Shown here: in pieces, positions 6,211 to 7,187 of the stretch | Position numbering within the stretch: position 1 is the first letter of the stretch | Layout of the letters: each line of letters starts with the position of its first letter | NCBI GenBank assembly: GCA_009885605.1 | Contig: VFKK01000052.1 | Coordinates: forward strand, 1-7,187 | Reading direction: 5' to 3' | DNA: 7,187 nucleotides | Origin: Cyclobacteriaceae bacterium | Lineage (GTDB): Bacteria; Bacteroidota; Bacteroidia; Cytophagales; Cyclobacteriaceae | The notes under the pieces: model-generated | Seen by the model: only the letters and a program-made list of their open reading frames with translations | Told to the model about the DNA's origin: nothing | Database searches by the model: none | Made by a program: the position numbers and the translations under genes

Positions 6211-7187
6211 TTAAACTACAGGAATGGAAACTGTAAATATTGTGCCTTTGTCCACTTCACTGACAAAAGTAATTTCTCCGTTCAAAACTTCTATGCATTT
6301 CTTTACAATGGATAAACCGAGTCCGGAACCTTCCACCAACCCGACATTATTTGCGCGGAAAAATCGATCAAAAAGTTGGCTTTGTTCTTTTTTTGGGATT
6401 CCAATTCCATGGTCTGTAATCGTTCCTATTAATCTGCCTTCATTGTATTCCAGTCGAAAAAGAACCTCTTGCCCATCTTTTGAGTATTTCACTGCGTTGG
6501 AAAGCAGGTTTTCAAAAGATTGGTAAAGCAATTCTCCGTCAGTGGTGATTGTCTTCGGTAAGTTTACCTGTTCAGACTTAATTTTTACATCGTTTTCAAT
6601 CCCAGCTTTTACAGTATCCAACAACTCTTTTACAAAAGCCTGAGTAAAAACTTTCTTGGGACGAAACTCCATTTTATTCTCATCTGCTTTCCCAAAGAAA
6701 AGTACGCTTGTAAGCAGGTTATTGAGCGTTCTGACTGAATTTTCAATCTTTGCTGCATGCTTTGCTATTTTTTGCTTGAAAGGGTGATCTTTCTCAGCAT
6801 AGATTTGGAGAAGCTGAGCCGAACTCAATATGGAAGTCAATGGTGTTTTAAATCCATGAGATACATTCAACACGATTCTAGACTTAAGCTCATTGATTTC
6901 TCTTTCCTTTTCTAAAGCTTTGGTCAATTCCTTATTCGCTTCATAAAGCTCAGCGGTACGAAGCTTGACCTTTTCTTCCAGCTCGTTATTCAACTTTTGA
7001 AGTTCCTTTTCTTTTCGATCCTTGTAGATGGCCAACTCGATAACCATGTTGAGTTCACGGATATTGAAAGGCTTGATTACATAAGCGCTTGGATTAGTTC
7101 CAACAACCTTATTGAGAGTTTCAGCATCGGAACTTGCGCTGAGGTAAACTACAGGGATATCGTATTTCTCATTGACGATTTCAGTAG
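6211..7187 (-). CDS. Receiver-histidine kinase hybrid (two-component sensor), N-terminus outside window
   Basis: The frame stays open through the window edge, so the ATG at 7047 is internal. Translated from the edge, 324 residues are visible. Residues 1-46 are the C-terminal half of a receiver domain, with the switch Ser in VVYLSASSD and the conserved Lys in VIKPFNIRELN. A charged coiled-coil linker follows (about 50-103). The HisKA dimerisation domain has the phospho-acceptor His110 in NVSHGFKTPL. The HATPase_c domain has the N-box ENLLSNAVKYS (225-235), G1 DHGIGIP (258-264), the F-box LFDRFF (271-276) and G2 GSGLGLSIVKK (286-296). No membrane segment is visible, so it is probably cytoplasmic and takes its input from a partner kinase through the receiver. 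The H+1 position is Gly in place of the usual Glu or Asp. It ends one base before the ATPase gene. Confidence 0.93.
   Translation of the reverse strand, partial: TEIVNEKYDIPVVYLSASSDAETLNKVVGTNPSAYVIKPFNIRELNMVIELAIYKDRKEKELQKLNNELEEKVKLRTAELYEANKELTKALEKEREINELKSRIVLNVSHGFKTPLTSILSSAQLLQIYAEKDHPFKQKIAKHAAKIENSVRTLNNLLTSVLFFGKADENKMEFRPKKVFTQAFVKELLDTVKAGIENDVKIKSEQVNLPKTITTDGELLYQSFENLLSNAVKYSKDGQEVLFRLEYNEGRLIGTITDHGIGIPKKEQSQLFDRFFRANNVGLVEGSGLGLSIVKKCIEVLNGEITFVSEVDKGTIFTVSIPVV

Noticed and set aside
6211..7047. Histidine kinase starting at the ATG at 7047
   Set aside because: The frame upstream is open to the window edge and encodes the C-terminal half of a receiver domain, so this ATG is internal.

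Overview
The window looks like a chromosomal segment of a Bacteroidota bacterium, probably of the Cytophagales/Cyclobacteriaceae type (inference from protein style). Supporting signs are moderate GC, AT-rich gaps, no clear Shine-Dalgarno sequences, a promoter candidate of the TTTG/TAnnTTTG type, and several lipoproteins with relaxed lipoboxes. Coding density is high, no stretch over 300 bases lacks a gene, and I see no mobile element, tRNA, rRNA or CRISPR array.

Left part (1-790, minus strand): the N-terminal third of meaB, the GTPase chaperone of methylmalonyl-CoA mutase. It is preceded by, and overlaps by 4 bases, a small single-pass membrane protein of unknown function. Diverging from this is a tight plus-strand operon (766-2421): hemJ (protoporphyrinogen IX oxidase), a SCO1/SenC copper-chaperone lipoprotein and a monohaem cytochrome c lipoprotein. 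All three relate to haem and respiratory oxidase biogenesis or electron transfer. A convergent minus-strand gene (2418-2840) encodes a coiled-coil lipoprotein of unknown function, and its stop codon overlaps that of the cytochrome gene.

Middle (2841-3806): an AT-rich gap with a plausible Bacteroidota promoter, then a PLP-dependent class IV aminotransferase. A strong bidirectional terminator hairpin is partly embedded in the aminotransferase's last codons.

Right part (3804-7187, all minus strand): a four-gene run, in transcription order a receiver/histidine-kinase hybrid (5' end outside the window), an ABC ATPase, an FtsX/MacB-type permease with a His/Asp/Glu cluster and a Glu-rich loop, and a secreted DUF3299-like protein with a Cys-Phe-Phe-Cys-Gly motif. 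Spacing is 1 base, a 4-base overlap and 31 bases. The transporter trio resembles putative zinc-uptake (Zrg-type) ABC clusters. Linkage to a two-component hybrid kinase, whose H-box has Gly in place of the usual acidic residue after the phospho-acceptor His, is the most interesting feature of the window.
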